A stretch of 64,000 bases of DNA from Trichobilharzia regenti (GCA_944472135.2 OX235263.1:24171379-24235378); one strand, 5' to 3'. Positions 20,760 through 30,515 are shown, counted from the first letter of the stretch. Numbers and translations: made by a program. Notes: generated by a model from the sequence alone, not told the origin.

Positions 20760-21230
20760 ATTTCATATATGATGGTCTGAATTATTGATTAGTTCATAAA
20801 ATCTGATCTTTTCTAATCCTCACCCACTATTTTATAAATCACACAGTTAGTGATACTTTTATCAGCTGTCCTAGTGTATATATCCAAAAGTAAAACTCTT
20901 TTATTTAATGAAAAGCTGCTGTTAGCAATCAGGGACAGTGACAAGAAAGCCCCGTGGTTTATCCAATATTTCAAAAGAACTGATGCTACCCCAGAAATTT
21001 GGAAGCGTGTTAACAAGCACTGCAGTGAAGGACATTACCACTGCTTTACTTAGGGTCACAACTGAAACTGCCTACCAACTACCTATATCCACTAACATCA
21101 GTTCATGACATTAAAGCTGGCCTTTTAGCCCTTTGACTATTCACAGTATTCGCCAGCATATATTGTGTATGTTTTCTATGAATCGTATGTCATATTACCA
21201 CACCTGTATGTTTAAGAGACATGATGGGGA
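20760..21230. other. Anonymous stretch with one open frame
   Basis: A 67-codon plus frame at 20850-21053 (KSKTLLFNEKLLLAIRDSD, then APWFIQYFKRTDATPEIWK) looks somewhat protein-like but I do not recognise it. It has no neighbours or motif to support a function. Confidence 0.3.
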
Positions 21231-21234
21231 TGCC

Positions 21235-21610
21235 ATCAAAAAGCATTTCCGACAGCCTGATGCAAGCCTTCGTTCAGTGCTAAGGATCAGATGGCCAGCT
21301 ACAAAAAATAATGGGCAACTAGGAACTCTACAATGCAGCAAACTAGTCGAGAAGGGATTTGCCATCCAGGAAATATACAAAAGAGAATGGAAATTAATTT
21401 TACATACTCTGAGGAGTGACATAACATGACAGGCACTCAAATACAGGCTAAATGACAAGAAACGAGTCGAGCGTGGATCCGTGGGTGACATGAACAAGAT
21501 TATATGAGGAGGAAATAAAATTTTAGAGGAGGAGGAGGAGAACCGGGGACAGTGACGATGTGTTGCTAAAGCTCTATGTTCCATCCAGAACTCAAGAAAC
21601 TAATAACAGC
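21235..21610 (+). mobile_element. Divergent RTE LINE fragment
   Basis: Contains SVLRIRWPATKNNGQLGT (about 21270-21325), then a KRWKLILHTLRSD-like segment and the C-terminal EEEIKIL equivalent, ending at TCCAGAACTCAAGAAACTAA. Shifted and broken; a different subfamily from the 8230 copy. Confidence 0.65.
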
Positions 21611-21679
21611 AGATCAAATGGTTACGTAACACGGCAATTCAGACTAGCATTTAGTAGGAGAAATATCACTAGGAAATAA

Positions 21680-22192
21680 TTGTGTTATCCCACCAAATGC
21701 AAGATGATGTTACAGGACTGGACTACACTGACTCCCAATTCAGAAATAGGGAGGGAAGTGGTAGAGCACGTTGACCGCTCTACTTATTTGGGAAGTACCA
21801 TCAGCCCCGATGGGTTGATCTCTGACGAAATCTCAGCACGGATACAGAGGGCTAGTTTCGTATATGCCAGTTTACGCCGTCTCTGGCTTAGTAGACGTGA
21901 AATACGGCTATCGACCAAAGGACGTGTGTACTTCTCAGCAGTCCGCTCCATCCTCCTTTATGGCTGTGAAACCTGGACATTGAGAGTGGAAGACATGAAA
22001 AGGCTAGCTGTCTTTAATCATAGGTGTCTGCGTTCCATCTCCCGTGTGAAATGGTATAATAAGGTGAACAGTATTGAGGTTAGGCGTCGAGTGATAGGTA
22101 AGGAGGGGAAATCAATCGACGAGGCTGTGAAGGTGTATCGATTGAGATGGTTAGGACGTGTATTACGTATGCCTACTCATCGCCTCCCTTGA
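21680..22192 (+). CDS. LINE reverse transcriptase C-terminal domain
   Basis: 170 open codons: STYLGSTISPDGLISDEIS (about residues 37-55), then ARIQRASFVYASLRRLW, FSAVRSILLYGCETWTLR (about 93-110), FNHRCLRSISRVKW and RLRWLGRVLRMPTHRLP. This order (thumb-like YLGS, LLYGCETW, RWLG-VLRM) is the C-terminal part of RTE/CR1-group non-LTR polymerases. The frame stops at TGA 22190-22192; the next 64 codons (22199-22393, with DIGSGWKRASGGQTKTW) continue the protein one frame over. Well preserved compared with other copies, but it lacks the catalytic part. Confidence 0.8.
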   Translation: MCYPTKCKMMLQDWTTLTPNSEIGREVVEHVDRSTYLGSTISPDGLISDEISARIQRASFVYASLRRLWLSRREIRLSTKGRVYFSAVRSILLYGCETWTLRVEDMKRLAVFNHRCLRSISRVKWYNKVNSIEVRRRVIGKEGKSIDEAVKVYRLRWLGRVLRMPTHRLP

Positions 22193-22414
22193 CGGGCAAT
22201 GTTAGCTGACATAGGGTCAGGCTGGAAAAGAGCTAGCGGCGGTCAAACCAAAACATGGCCTCATCAGTCAATGAAATCTACAACAGCTAGTTTAAGTCAC
22301 GTAGGAAGGTGTAGACTTGGGGTCCTCGCGACGGTAAAATCCAGTGGTTGGAAACAATTGGTGATATGGCTCAAAATCGTTCTCAATGGCTGACGCAGAT
22401 GCATCCACTCTTTG
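21680..22414 (+). mobile_element. LINE of a second family, 3' part
   Basis: Carries the C-terminal half of a non-LTR reverse transcriptase distinct from the SR2-like copies. It is 5'-truncated. Its 3' region is interrupted by a mini-PLE: the last bases before that insertion, TGACTTATGATTT (22415-22427), recur at 22894-22906, where the LINE 3' sequence probably resumes. Confidence 0.7.
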
Positions 22415-22444
22415 TGACTTATGATTTAATCAGAACAAAATATT

Positions 22445-22487
22445 TAGAGTGAACAATTGTTTTCAATAAATTCTTCTTCAGGCTCTA
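22445..22487 (-). ncRNA. Hammerhead-like motif, left end of mini-PLE
   Basis: Minus strand: stem I TAGAGC (22482-22487), CTGAAGA (22475-22481), AGAATTTATT, GAAA, stem III AACA-AT-TGTT, cleavage C (22451), stem I ACTCTA (22445-22450). Identical in plan to the right-end motif, except that the stem I pair next to the cleavage site is C against A. Confidence 0.6.
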
Positions 22488-22812
22488 CAATTATAAATCC
22501 ATTAATGTAAGCATACAATAGCCAGTTAAGGCGAATTAGAATCATATCAGAAAGTGTATTGTGGAACAAGTATAAGATGGGATGAAACAATAGTTATATA
22601 GTTTTTTAATATGCATGGTCAGTAACAACATGGGACAGAATGAGATGAAATAATTTAATTTAATGATGTATATATATATAGTTAGCAGAAAATACAGGTT
22701 TCAAGAGTGAGTGTAATCAGGGTGTGTGAGGCAATATGAAAATAAACCAACGAATGGGGTGGTCTAGACTTAAGTTCAAGGTTGAAAATAATAACAATAA
22801 GAATTATTATTA

Positions 22813-22857
22813 TTAGAGCCTGAAGAAGAATTTATTGAAAACAACTGTTCGCTCTAA
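22813..22857 (+). ncRNA. Hammerhead-like motif, right end of mini-PLE, core intact
   Basis: Stem I TTAGAGC (22813-22819) pairs over seven bases with GCTCTAA (22851-22857). Box CTGAAGA (22820-22826), stem II region AGAATTTATT (22827-22836), GAAA (22837-22840), stem III AACA-AC-TGTT (22840-22849), cleavage nucleotide C 22850. All invariant core bases are present. The weak point is stem II, which forms only about three AU/GU pairs. Confidence 0.65.
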
Positions 22858-22906
22858 ATATTTTGTTCTGGATAAACTATGGGAATATTTAATTGACTTA
22901 TGATTT

Positions 22907-23369
22907 CCAATGAAACTATATTGTTCTTCGTTATTACTCTTCCTTTGTCTCACACCTCTGTTTACTGTCTCTATTATGCATTTCTTGTACTTTCTTCTCT
23001 TGCTTTATGTGCTACACGGGAGTGTGGAGACTACCGTACTGCCGTACATCAGTGCAAAGTTGTATGTCAAAAACAGACAGATAGACAGCCAATTGTGTTA
23101 TTGATCTCAGTTTCCATATTTCTAAAGTGTTGTCATTTGTGTCATATCAGTAAACTGATTACTTCAGGCGAATAAAATTCAACACGCTGCAAATACTGCC
23201 ATCAAGTTATGTCAGTCAACCAAGTATATGCTGGAGGTGATTTCATCTTCAAAAATGGCATTCTGTTATACGACGGAAACACCTTGTAGAAGTGATGTCT
23301 TCTAATTATAATTTACTAATTTAGCTTTATAAACTAAGACATATTGATTCTTATACCCAATATAACATA
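22907..23369. other. Probable LINE 3' remainder, then unrecognised sequence
   Basis: Directly after the second target-duplication copy, so the first part should be the 3' end of the LINE at 21680. Open frames here (for example 22910-23104, leucine-rich and signal-peptide-like) have no family resemblance. Confidence 0.35.
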
Positions 23370-24420
23370 TCCTCCACCTTCATTATGGATAGAAAGTTTT
23401 ATTTTGATAAAATCACACAGTGTTGTCATACAGCATTATTTACTGATGACCACGTTTCGAGACCAATTTATTACTATTGCTCATAATCATATCAAGTCAC
23501 TCACGCAACTTTCTTGCTTCATTTATATATATGAGTAAAAATTGATGATTAGACATTTGAATAAAAATCAATAATAAGCTGAAGTACATTTGGAAATTAT
23601 ATTAGTGTTATCAATAGAAATATAATCAGATGGAAAATAAGATGTTTTTATAGTAAAATAAAAAAATAACTTGTTAGAATGTACGTGAATTGAAATAGAA
23701 TTTTAAAATTATTTATAATCCTCTGATTTGACTGGTAATAATATCTTCCATATCTCTGGTATTTGCGTTGAATCACTTCTACTGCATGTGTTGGGTGCAG
23801 ACTCGATGAATCAGACAGGATTCAGTAATCAATCTCTTCCTCCACCTACCTATATTACCTTTTAGAATTTTAACTCTGTCGTATCCTGCTGTGTGGTTGT
23901 GTGTTAATGCTGCTCAGATTTTGTCTGAATTACTTATCTGAGCGGGGTCAACCACTTTAACCTTAGCTAAATTCTTATGTTCTGACAATCTAACTACCCC
24001 CGATCGATCGGTGTGACCAATTATACAGTTGACTTAACTCACAGTCATTGCAAGGTATTTTGTAAATTATATCGTTTTGCTTAATTGGGTCCATCGGGTC
24101 ATTTAGCCTACAGAGCTTGTCCAACCTGAGTAAGTTTGTAGGTTTAAAATGCCACCTATCTTAGTCTGTTTCTATTGATAACACTAATATTATTTTCGAA
24201 TGTACTTTATCTTATATTGATTTTTATTCAAATGTCTAATCATCGATTTTTACTCCTGTATTTAAGTTAAACAAAAAAGTTGTGTAACTTGTTATGATAT
24301 GATTATTAGCAGTAGTAATAAATTGTGCTCGAAGCGTGGTCATCAGTAAATATTACTGCATAACAAACACTGTGTGATTTTATTAAAATAAAATTTTACC
24401 CATAATGAAGTTATACTCCA
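23370..24420 (-). mobile_element. Penelope-like element with ~210-bp inverted termini
   Basis: The left arm (23370-23625) and right arm (about 24170-24420) are inverted copies; each carries TTTACTGATGACCACG next to a TTCGAG box. The interior on the minus strand keeps an endonuclease relic: VVRLSEHKNLAKVKVVDPA around 23990-23920, then SNSDKI. The relic is separated from its upstream part by a frameshift and stops. No polymerase. Partial copies of the same arms occur at 31330-31800 and 36180-36345. Confidence 0.7.
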
Positions 24421-24544
24421 TCACAGTGCCCTCATTTTATCCTTATATCCTGCGTCTTCTTTTCAAATCGAACACGAATAATACATTCTACACGATAAAA
24501 TAACATTAGTATTTATTATTATCTTTAATTTAAAACATGCCTTT
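24421..24544. other. Spacer
   Basis: Short AT-rich sequence without recognisable features. Confidence 0.4.
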
Positions 24545-24720
24545 CAGCTGGCTCAGCTGATTATTTTTAGCCCTGTCACCCCTTGTTAAGTGATACAAAA
24601 GAACTGGGTGACGCGAGTTCAAATCTGAGAAGGGACATGGGTTCCTGCAGTACTTTCATTGGACACTAGTAACTAGTGTGATGTGTCTAGCTAGTCATTT
24701 GTTTGGTGTGTGGTGAGAGC
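24545..24720 (+). repeat. tRNA-headed SINE (family D), head
   Basis: A-box-like TGGCTCAGCTGATT (24549-24562) and B-box-like GAGTTCAAATCTG (about 24618-24630), followed by ATTGGACACTAGTAACTAG, the block that also flanks the copies at 25740 and 57765. The ribozyme half of this copy appears displaced to 25140-25190, beyond the solo LTR, which suggests the LTR element inserted in between. Confidence 0.5.
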
Positions 24721-24725
24721 AGGCT

Positions 24726-25063
24726 GCTAGCCGATTGCTTGACACTAATCTACGTTAATGTCTAGGTCACTAATATGGGCCGTGAGAAAATATGAACAAG
24801 GCTGTTTCAACAACCAATCACAGCAAACTTAAATGTGGACAAATATGATTCGCAGATAGATGGCTCTACTTTCCGAGAAATATCGAAAACAACCAATCAT
24901 AAGACTGTGTTTGTCTGCTTAACTTCCGTGAAACAACCAATCAGAAGACTGCCTTTTTCTGCTTGCATAAGCCTTATTAATGTACATAAAATATATATAA
25001 ATACGTGTTGATTTTCGTAATAAAACGATCTGTTGCCAGCCCTTGTCTCCTGTTGTTACAGGT
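24726..25063 (+). repeat. Solo LTR of a retroviral-type retrotransposon
   Basis: Aligns end to end with 47212-47547. Shared landmarks: GCTAGCCGA near the start; AACAACCAATCACAGCA; GATATGATTCGCAGAT-like; the promoter-like TATATAAATA (24991-25000); a polyadenylation signal AATAAAACGAT (25018-25028); and an end in GTTACAG. No internal region or partner LTR is nearby, so each is a solo LTR. Family not determined. Confidence 0.65.
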
Positions 25064-25099
25064 GCAGACTGAATTCTATCAGTCAGGTTTTGCAATGTG

Positions 25100-25200
25100 G
25101 CCAGCATTCTACGGACATGAGTTCCTTCAAGGTCACAGATACGCTTTGCTGAGGAGTGCCAACTAGCACTAGACCTAGGTTCAAGGCTTCCAACTATCTA
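25100..25200 (+). repeat. Family D SINE, ribozyme half
   Basis: GAGTTCCTTCAAGGTCACAG leads into a hammerhead-like block at 25143-25187, then CAAGGCTTCCAACTATCT. The same order is found (minus) at 25530-25640 and 56945-57030. Confidence 0.6.
25143..25187 (+). ncRNA. Family D hammerhead, GAAA box mutated
   Basis: Stem I GCTTTG (25143-25148) against CAAGGC (25182-25187) with one G-U pair; CTGAGGA (25149-25155) intact; stem II GTGC-CAACTA-GCAC perfect (25156-25169). The GAAA position reads TAGA (25170-25173), which removes the essential G12. Stem III is the palindrome ACCTAGGT. Predicted inactive but structurally almost complete. Confidence 0.6.
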
Positions 25201-25394
25201 ATAGAGAAGATTGTTGTATATTCGTGTTCGTAAATACCATTTTATCAGAAGTTGATGCCAATGCCAAGAAGCAGTGTTCAACTTTTAGTTCACGGCACCT
25301 CTGTGCTACAAATTTATGGTTTATGAAAGAACCTAAAACTTGAACTGTTATACCTTACTTATTATCAAGTACTGGTTTTCAGAGATTCAACTGG

Positions 25395-25500
25395 TTACAG
25401 GCTTTGATGACGAGGTGATATGAGTTAGAGAACCACTGGAAAACGTAGAATGGAAGTGCTGGGCAGTACTGCTTTTTGTCCTAGTTTGGGAATCTTATTC
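25395..25500 (-). repeat. Family B SINE 3' fragment
   Basis: Minus strand: TGGTTCTCTAACTCATATCA-type tail preceded by a damaged ribozyme block (GATTCCCAAACTAGGAC near 25470-25490). No head. Confidence 0.5.
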
Positions 25501-25529
25501 ATCTGATGATATTAGGTAGTTGGAGGCAA

Positions 25530-25790
25530 TCGGCCACAGGAAGCCTTGGCTACACCTAGATTTCGTGCTAGTTGGCACTCACTAGTCAGTAAGGCGTATC
25601 TACGACCTTGAAGGAACTCATGCTCCTTGTGAAATTCGAACCCACGTCACCCAGTGAGTGCTGCATTCAGAGAGGTTACCGCCGAGCTATTCGGGCTATC
25701 GATTGACCTCCTGTAGGACTTTATTGGATATTTTGATTGGACACTAGTGACCAATGCAACGTGTCTAGTCCCTTCTAGATATGATAAAGA
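25530..25790 (-). repeat. Family D tRNA-headed SINE, near full length
   Basis: Minus strand: A-box-like AATAGCTCGGCGGTAACC and B box GTGGGTTCGAATTTCAC (about 25636-25652), then the hammerhead block GCCTTA-CTGACTAGTGA-GTGC-CAACTA-GCAC-GAAA-TCTAGGT. The catalytic box is changed to CTAGTGA, so cleavage is unlikely. It shows that family D is a tRNA-derived SINE with its own ribozyme sequence, distinct from the Sm-alpha and family B ones. Confidence 0.65.
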
Positions 25791-26215
25791 AGATTTGTAG
25801 CTCAGGTGAGTGATTTTGATGTGGTTGTGTTTCCGGAGCTGATGGATGGTTTATTTACGGAGCTTTCATTGCCCTTCTAGGCAACACCTTCAGCGCATAC
25901 TTCAATTCGAATTGAAGTGAGCTTTTAGATTTCTCCACGAGTTTATTAATCATCTCTCCTGATGACCTTCAACGTCGTGATTGGTTGTTTTTGTGTGTTT
26001 TCACACCTTCTAGGTTACTTGTATTGGAAATGATCGTCTCTTTGACTTGAACTTTGACCCTTTGTGTGTGTGAGGTTTCTTCCTTATCGGTTGATAAATT
26101 TTGTCTATCTCAATATGTCTATTGATTGATGATTCACTGGAATGCTAGGTGGGCTTCTAAAAATTCTCTAGCATTCTTGTTGTTTCCTCTGTCTAATATT
26201 TGAACGTTGTCCCAG
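25790..26215 (-). mobile_element. Penelope-like element (family E) 3' end
   Basis: Minus strand: endonuclease C-terminal relic with REFLEAH near 26170-26150 (compare LREFLEAW at 45685-45710), then non-coding sequence and a hammerhead-like block at about 25905-25850: TGCG-CTGAAGG-TG-TTGCC-TAGAAG-GGCAA-T-GAAA-GCT. Stem II is perfect, but the box ends in G instead of A. Confidence 0.55.
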
Positions 26216-26219
26216 CCCT

Positions 26220-26450
26220 AGTCCTTTCTTTGGTTCAGACTGAATTCTATCTATCAGTCAGGTTTGCAATGTGGCCATCATTCTAGGTAACTCGCCATCA
26301 CGGTGCACATTGATTTGATGATATTAGATAGTTTGAGGCAATCTAATATCATCAAATCAATGTGCACCGTGATGGCGAGCTACCTAGAATGATGGCCACA
26401 TTGCAAACCTGACTGATAGATAGAATTCAGTCTGCACCAACGAAAGGACT
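26220..26450. repeat. 110-bp inverted repeat (hairpin)
   Basis: Arms 26220-26329 and 26342-26450 are complementary with only a few mismatches and a 12-bp loop. Each arm has GGTTTGCAATGTGGCCATCA or its complement. One arm also occurs alone at 57780-57900, so the hairpin arose by inverted duplication of an existing repeat. Confidence 0.85.
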
Positions 26451-26479
26451 GGATACGTTGCACTAGTTACTGACTTGTG

Positions 26480-27060
26480 TCTAATCAAAATGCTCTTATT
26501 CATCAGTAGGCAAATTTTATGTCAACAGTGTTATCTGTAACGTAGTTAAATTCAGAAGGGAACAGCTCATTATATGACATGATCACCATCCAACAGGTAA
26601 TAATAAATATCTTTTGTTATACATACACTTGTCATATTATCATTTGACGTGATATTTACATTACTCTGTTATCTTTATATTGAGTGTGGTAAATATTTAT
26701 TCTGTACAATGCTGAGATCATTGTAACTGAAAATAATTCACAGATAGGTATTCTATGTTTATACTGTCTTATCAGGCTTCATTCACTATTTGAATAACAA
26801 TCAACTACTATTGGCATCAATCTGGGGCTTTTGAAGACTTATGCAGGTTACTTGAGGTCGTTCATCTTCAGTCTGTTAACCCTCTTCAATAGAGAATCGA
26901 AATATTTCCTTACCCTTAGCGTACTGTATAAAATAAGAGGTATGTAACGTTAGGGGGAAGAAATTTGAACGACGTGATCTCTTCCGTCTCTCTAGGAAGC
27001 AGTGTTTCAACTATAAGGGACAGTACAAATGAGGATGTCAATGCTAGCCATGATTGGAAA
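26480..27060 (+). repeat. ~0.57-kb segment duplicated in inverse orientation at 57180-57745
   Basis: The block from GTCAACAGTGTTATCTGTAA to GGACAGTACAAATGAGGATG matches 57745-57180 on the other strand almost base for base, including the junction into an RTE fragment. No coding sequence is obvious in the first ~450 bases. Confidence 0.8.
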
Positions 27061-27590
27061 GTCAGAACAGACATTCATTACTGGGAAATCTGTGTACATC
27101 TACTACACCAGGCATAAGCAACAAGATTCAACTTTTCACTACTAATGCTATGTCAATCACTGCTTCTACATGGATTGTAGACTTGATACCAGTGTCATAA
27201 AAAATCATCTCCAATAGGATACTGTAAACAGACCTATGTTAACAACTGCTCAGTTCACTCTATGATTAAGATTGGGTGGCTGGCCAAAAGTAACAGGCGA
27301 CTCTAGGAACGAATCAACCAACAACCTGCCGCCTGACAAATATTTCCAAGAAAATGAGAAAAACAGATTAAACACTGACATTGCGCACCAGACCACTGCT
27401 TTAGTGGAACCCGAATGGAAGACAACGAGTTGAGCAGTGATCCGAGAAAGGAGATTGTGTGAGGAGGTGATGAGAACTTATGGCCAGTCGGGGAGTCAGC
27501 TTAAGTTGACTGCAGAGAATAAGACGAATTGGAGAGGTGTTGCTGAAGTTCTGTCTTCTAGTCGGAATCAAAGGGGATAATAATAATAAT
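26940..27590 (+). mobile_element. Degraded RTE LINE fragment
   Basis: From GAAGAAATTTGAACGACGTG (the GRNLNDV-like segment) through the LGSSVSTI and RIRWP-equivalents to a TAATAATAATAATAAT tail at 27578-27596. Many indels. Confidence 0.65.
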
Positions 27591-27894
27591 AATAACGCCA
27601 CTACTCCACAACTCTCTGGATTCTCCTTGAAGTTTTACCCACACCGTAAATTACCAAAGCATAAAGAAAGCATTACGAAATGTCTATTTACCGACAGTTT
27701 ATAATATCAGCGGTCAGAAAGTGTGTTCTGCATACTTATTCTTAGTTGTCTTTGTAGTCTTTAAGATATTTAGAAAGAATCAACTAAGTTTTATGTGATT
27801 TTTAAGAAATTGCAGAGAAATTTATAGTCCACTCTACTCACGTGGTTTAATTATCTTAAATTACTGAAGATTATTTATCCTATTTAAACAAGAA
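27591..27894. other. No recognised feature
   Basis: AT-rich spacer between two RTE fragments. Confidence 0.4.
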
Positions 27895-28185
27895 CCGATC
27901 GCCCAACAAATATGCAGGAGAAAAAGGAGATGGATTAACCACACTCGCTGAGGAGACCGCTGGGTGACATCCCGCGTCAGGCCATCGCTCGAGTGGAACT
28001 AGGACGAAAGGGAAGCGGCGAGTGGGACGTCAGTGCAAGGGTGACATGGAGGCGATCGTGTGAAGAGGAGTTGAAAGAGTATGGACTAACATGGATGCAG
28101 ATGAGAAGTACAGCAGAAGACAGAAGCAAGTGGAAACGTGCAGTTGAAGCCCTATGTTCCATCAGGAACCCAAGAGAGCAATAAT
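27895..28185 (+). mobile_element. RTE LINE 3' fragment
   Basis: The last ~90 codons: EPIAQQICRRKRRW-like start, then ELGRKGSGEW and [19 protein letters not shown] (frame 27993-28184), ending ALCSIRNPREQ and AATAATAATAAT. The subfamily resembles the minus copy at 52600-53530. Confidence 0.75.
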
Positions 28186-28269
28186 AATAATTTATCCTAT
28201 TTATATTATAATATTATAATATATATTCCAAAATAAATCGTCAACCAATATAGATATCCTAAAATAAGA

Positions 28270-28468
28270 CCCATTGAAATGTCACCAACCACTCACGTGG
28301 TCCAGCTTCGATTCCCGGTTGATGCACTCCTCAACTTTGCGTGATTTACTAGCCTATATAGCAAGGACCGAGGAAAGAGGGAAGGCTGGATGTGAGGCTA
28401 GTAACCGCAGCTGGAAACTTCAAAAACTTGAAGCGGTATGTTCCAATCGTGAAGCGAAAGAATAGCAA
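28270..28468 (+). repeat. tRNA-type SINE (family F), 5'-truncated
   Basis: Starts in the anticodon region (CAACCACTCACGTGGTCCAG) with a weak B box (GCTTCGATTCCCGG), then the family's GATGCACTCC, GGAAGGCTGGATGTGAGG and AAACTTCAAAAACTTGAAGC blocks. Confidence 0.6.
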
Positions 28469-28734
28469 AGCTTTCATTAACGCATCTTTTTCCATCATCT
28501 ATCGGGTAACGAATTAATTAACAAAAGTCACTAAATAGCTTACACTCCAAACAGAAATGACCATTGTGATCCGTTGAAAAAAACCAGAGCTCTGTCTGTG
28601 CAAAGGAAACATGTCCAGCTACTACTGCTGCAGTTGCACTCCATGGAACCTATAAATTGATAAATTCTCTATTCTTTCTCTTAATCGAGTGTTACATTTC
28701 TTTTGTATATAATCACTTACAGACGCTTTCGACA

Positions 28735-28865
28735 TAAAATCTGTAGCTCAAGTGGATGATTTTGATGTGCTGAGCTGAGCTGAATGATTTATTTGCATAG
28801 CTTTTATTTCCCTACTAGTCAGCATCTTCAGTGAATACTTCAAATTGAAGTACTACATCACAGAA
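28735..28865 (-). repeat. Family E PLE terminal fragment with hammerhead-like outline
   Basis: Minus strand: TTCACTGAAGATGCTGACTA, then GTAGGGAAATAAAAGCTATG, matching the terminal block at 25905-25850. The stems have decayed (GAAA reads AAAA). Confidence 0.5.
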
Positions 28866-29120
28866 AGCTTTCTAAGTGTCTTTCTATCAATATTACTGAT
28901 TCAATGTTATCTCAAGAATATTAAAGTTACTAGTAACAATGATTTTTTTTAATTACTCTCATTGTCGTGTAACTGTAGAATCTAATGAAGAGGAAGTTAT
29001 CGAGAAGAATATTCGTCGTTCACTAAATTTAGTCTTTTAAAACTCATAATGAACATCTTTATTGAATTGAAGATCAGAATTTACAAAATTACACATCGTC
29101 ATGTAACTTGAATATTCTCA
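28866..29120. other. No recognised feature
   Basis: AT-rich spacer. Confidence 0.35.
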
Positions 29121-29124
29121 TAAT

Positions 29125-30515
29125 TTATTCAGAACAAAAATAGTTAGAGTGAACAATTGTGCTTCCAATAAATTCTTCCTTCTTCAGGCTGTACAATTAT
29201 TATAAATCGATTAATTTATGCCATACAATAGCCAATCAGTAAACGCAAATTAGAATCATATCAGAAATGTATATTGTGGAAGAAGTATAAGTTAGATAGG
29301 ATAGAACAAGTGTCAGGTTACAGGATTTATCATGAACTGATATCGGTTAGAGGATTATTGGAAAACCTTCAAGAAGTACCAGACAGTTGGTTCCTCCTGG
29401 TTTAGGACCCTTGAGCACTACGCACCCACCACCAGGGCTCGAACGCAGGATCTTCCTGTTATAAGGCGAGCTCGTAAACCATTAGGCCACTAGGACCCGA
29501 TTCACTGGTCAACCCATGAATTCTAACTTCTGCTAAATGACGATATGAAGCAACGACTAGCCAATGTCATCGGCGGCGAGTATTTGTCCTAACGGCCGAC
29601 CTGTTGTACCCTAGGGGTTACGACTTATCATTAGAACCTACTCGAATTGGCTAATTGCTAGTCAGAATCTCAATAATATTCAAGTATTGGTCTGATTGGT
29701 TCTCTAACCGATATCACCTCATGACGAAATTCTGTGCCCAATCCATCACACCCCTACAGATCAATACTTGAATTTTGTTAATTAGTTTTGAATATGCATG
29801 ATCAGTGAGTACTTGAGGTTAAAAGGTATATAAATATATAATTAGTTGACTTGACAATCACTCAAGTGTAAGCGTGATCAGTGGTGTGTGAGACAATATG
29901 AATACGGCGGAAAAATAAGCCAACGAATTGGAGTGGACTAGACATAAGTTCAAGGGTGAAAATAACCACAATTATAATGATTGTGAGATAATAACAACGA
30001 TGTGATATACAATTAAAAGTACTACTATTGAACTACTAACAAATATCAAATAATTTAGTGAATTTAGTGAAGTGAAATGAACAGGATGTTGTAAATATGA
30101 TAACAAGTTAGAAAATCATTACTTAAACCTAAGGTAACAGAAATCATAAGAAAGGTCATTAGGTCGTAAAAGGTCAGAAGTGAACGTTTGTCAGTGAAAC
30201 AAGGGAAAAGAAAAAGAAAAGAGAAAATTGTGATAGCAATTTAAAGTGCGAATGTTTATGGGGGATTTGTTGGCATTATTGTAGACCATGGTAAACATAG
30301 CAAATGAACATACTTCCTCTTCGGTATAAAAACAGCCGGTTTTCTAGTATTGATTGCTGACTATTGTTCCGTCCCATCTTACTTATACTTCTTCCACAAT
30401 ACACATTTCTGATATGATTCTAATTTACCTTTACTGGATGGCTATTGTATAGCATAAATTAATAGGTTTAAAATTGTGGAGCCTGAAGGAGGGAGAATTT
30501 ATTGAAATCTTCATG
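29125..30515. mobile_element. Penelope-type non-coding element with ~165-bp inverted ends, SINE inside
   Basis: The left arm (29125-29290) and right arm (30365-30515) are inverted copies (TTAGAATCATATCAGAAATG on the left mirrors CATTTCTGATATGATTCTAA on the right). The arms and interior match the mini-PLE at 22428-22893. Terminal hammerhead-like motifs are present but decayed. On the left (minus, 29135-29205) there is GCCTGAAGAAGG and GGAA in place of GAAA. On the right (about 30482-30515) there is GCCTGAAGGAGGG then GAAATCTTC. A family B SINE is inserted at about 29325-29765. Confidence 0.65.
29325..29765 (-). repeat. Family B SINE with 5' extension
   Basis: Minus strand: head CTAGTGGCCTAATGGTTTACG, B-box region GTTCGAGCCC, decayed ribozyme region (AGTGCTCAAGGGTCCTAAAC; the CTGANGA box is lost). 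It continues into the extension with GGACAAATACTCGCC, then a second family-B-like tail (GATTGGTTCTCTAACCGATA) near 29700. Confidence 0.6.

Larger units (their letters stand above)
22428..22893. mobile_element. Mini Penelope-type element with inverted hammerhead ends and 13-bp target duplication
   Basis: 466 bp, bounded by perfect TGACTTATGATTT copies (22415-22427 and 22894-22906). The ends are inverted: CAGAACAAAATATTTAGAG at the left mirrors CTCTAAATATTTTGTTCTG at the right. Each end carries a hammerhead motif pointing outward. The interior (22500-22800) is non-coding and shares blocks with 12490-13190 and 29125-30515. It looks like a non-autonomous element mobilised by a related Penelope polymerase. 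Confidence 0.75.

Noticed and set aside
22910..23104. Small secreted protein (signal-peptide-like, 64 codons)
   Set aside because: No homology recognised and the region is probably the 3' untranslated part of a LINE; leucine-rich frames arise easily in TTC/TCT-rich DNA.
24919..25107. 62-codon minus-strand frame
   Set aside because: Antisense to the solo LTR and its flank; the equivalent region at 47212-47547 does not keep it open.
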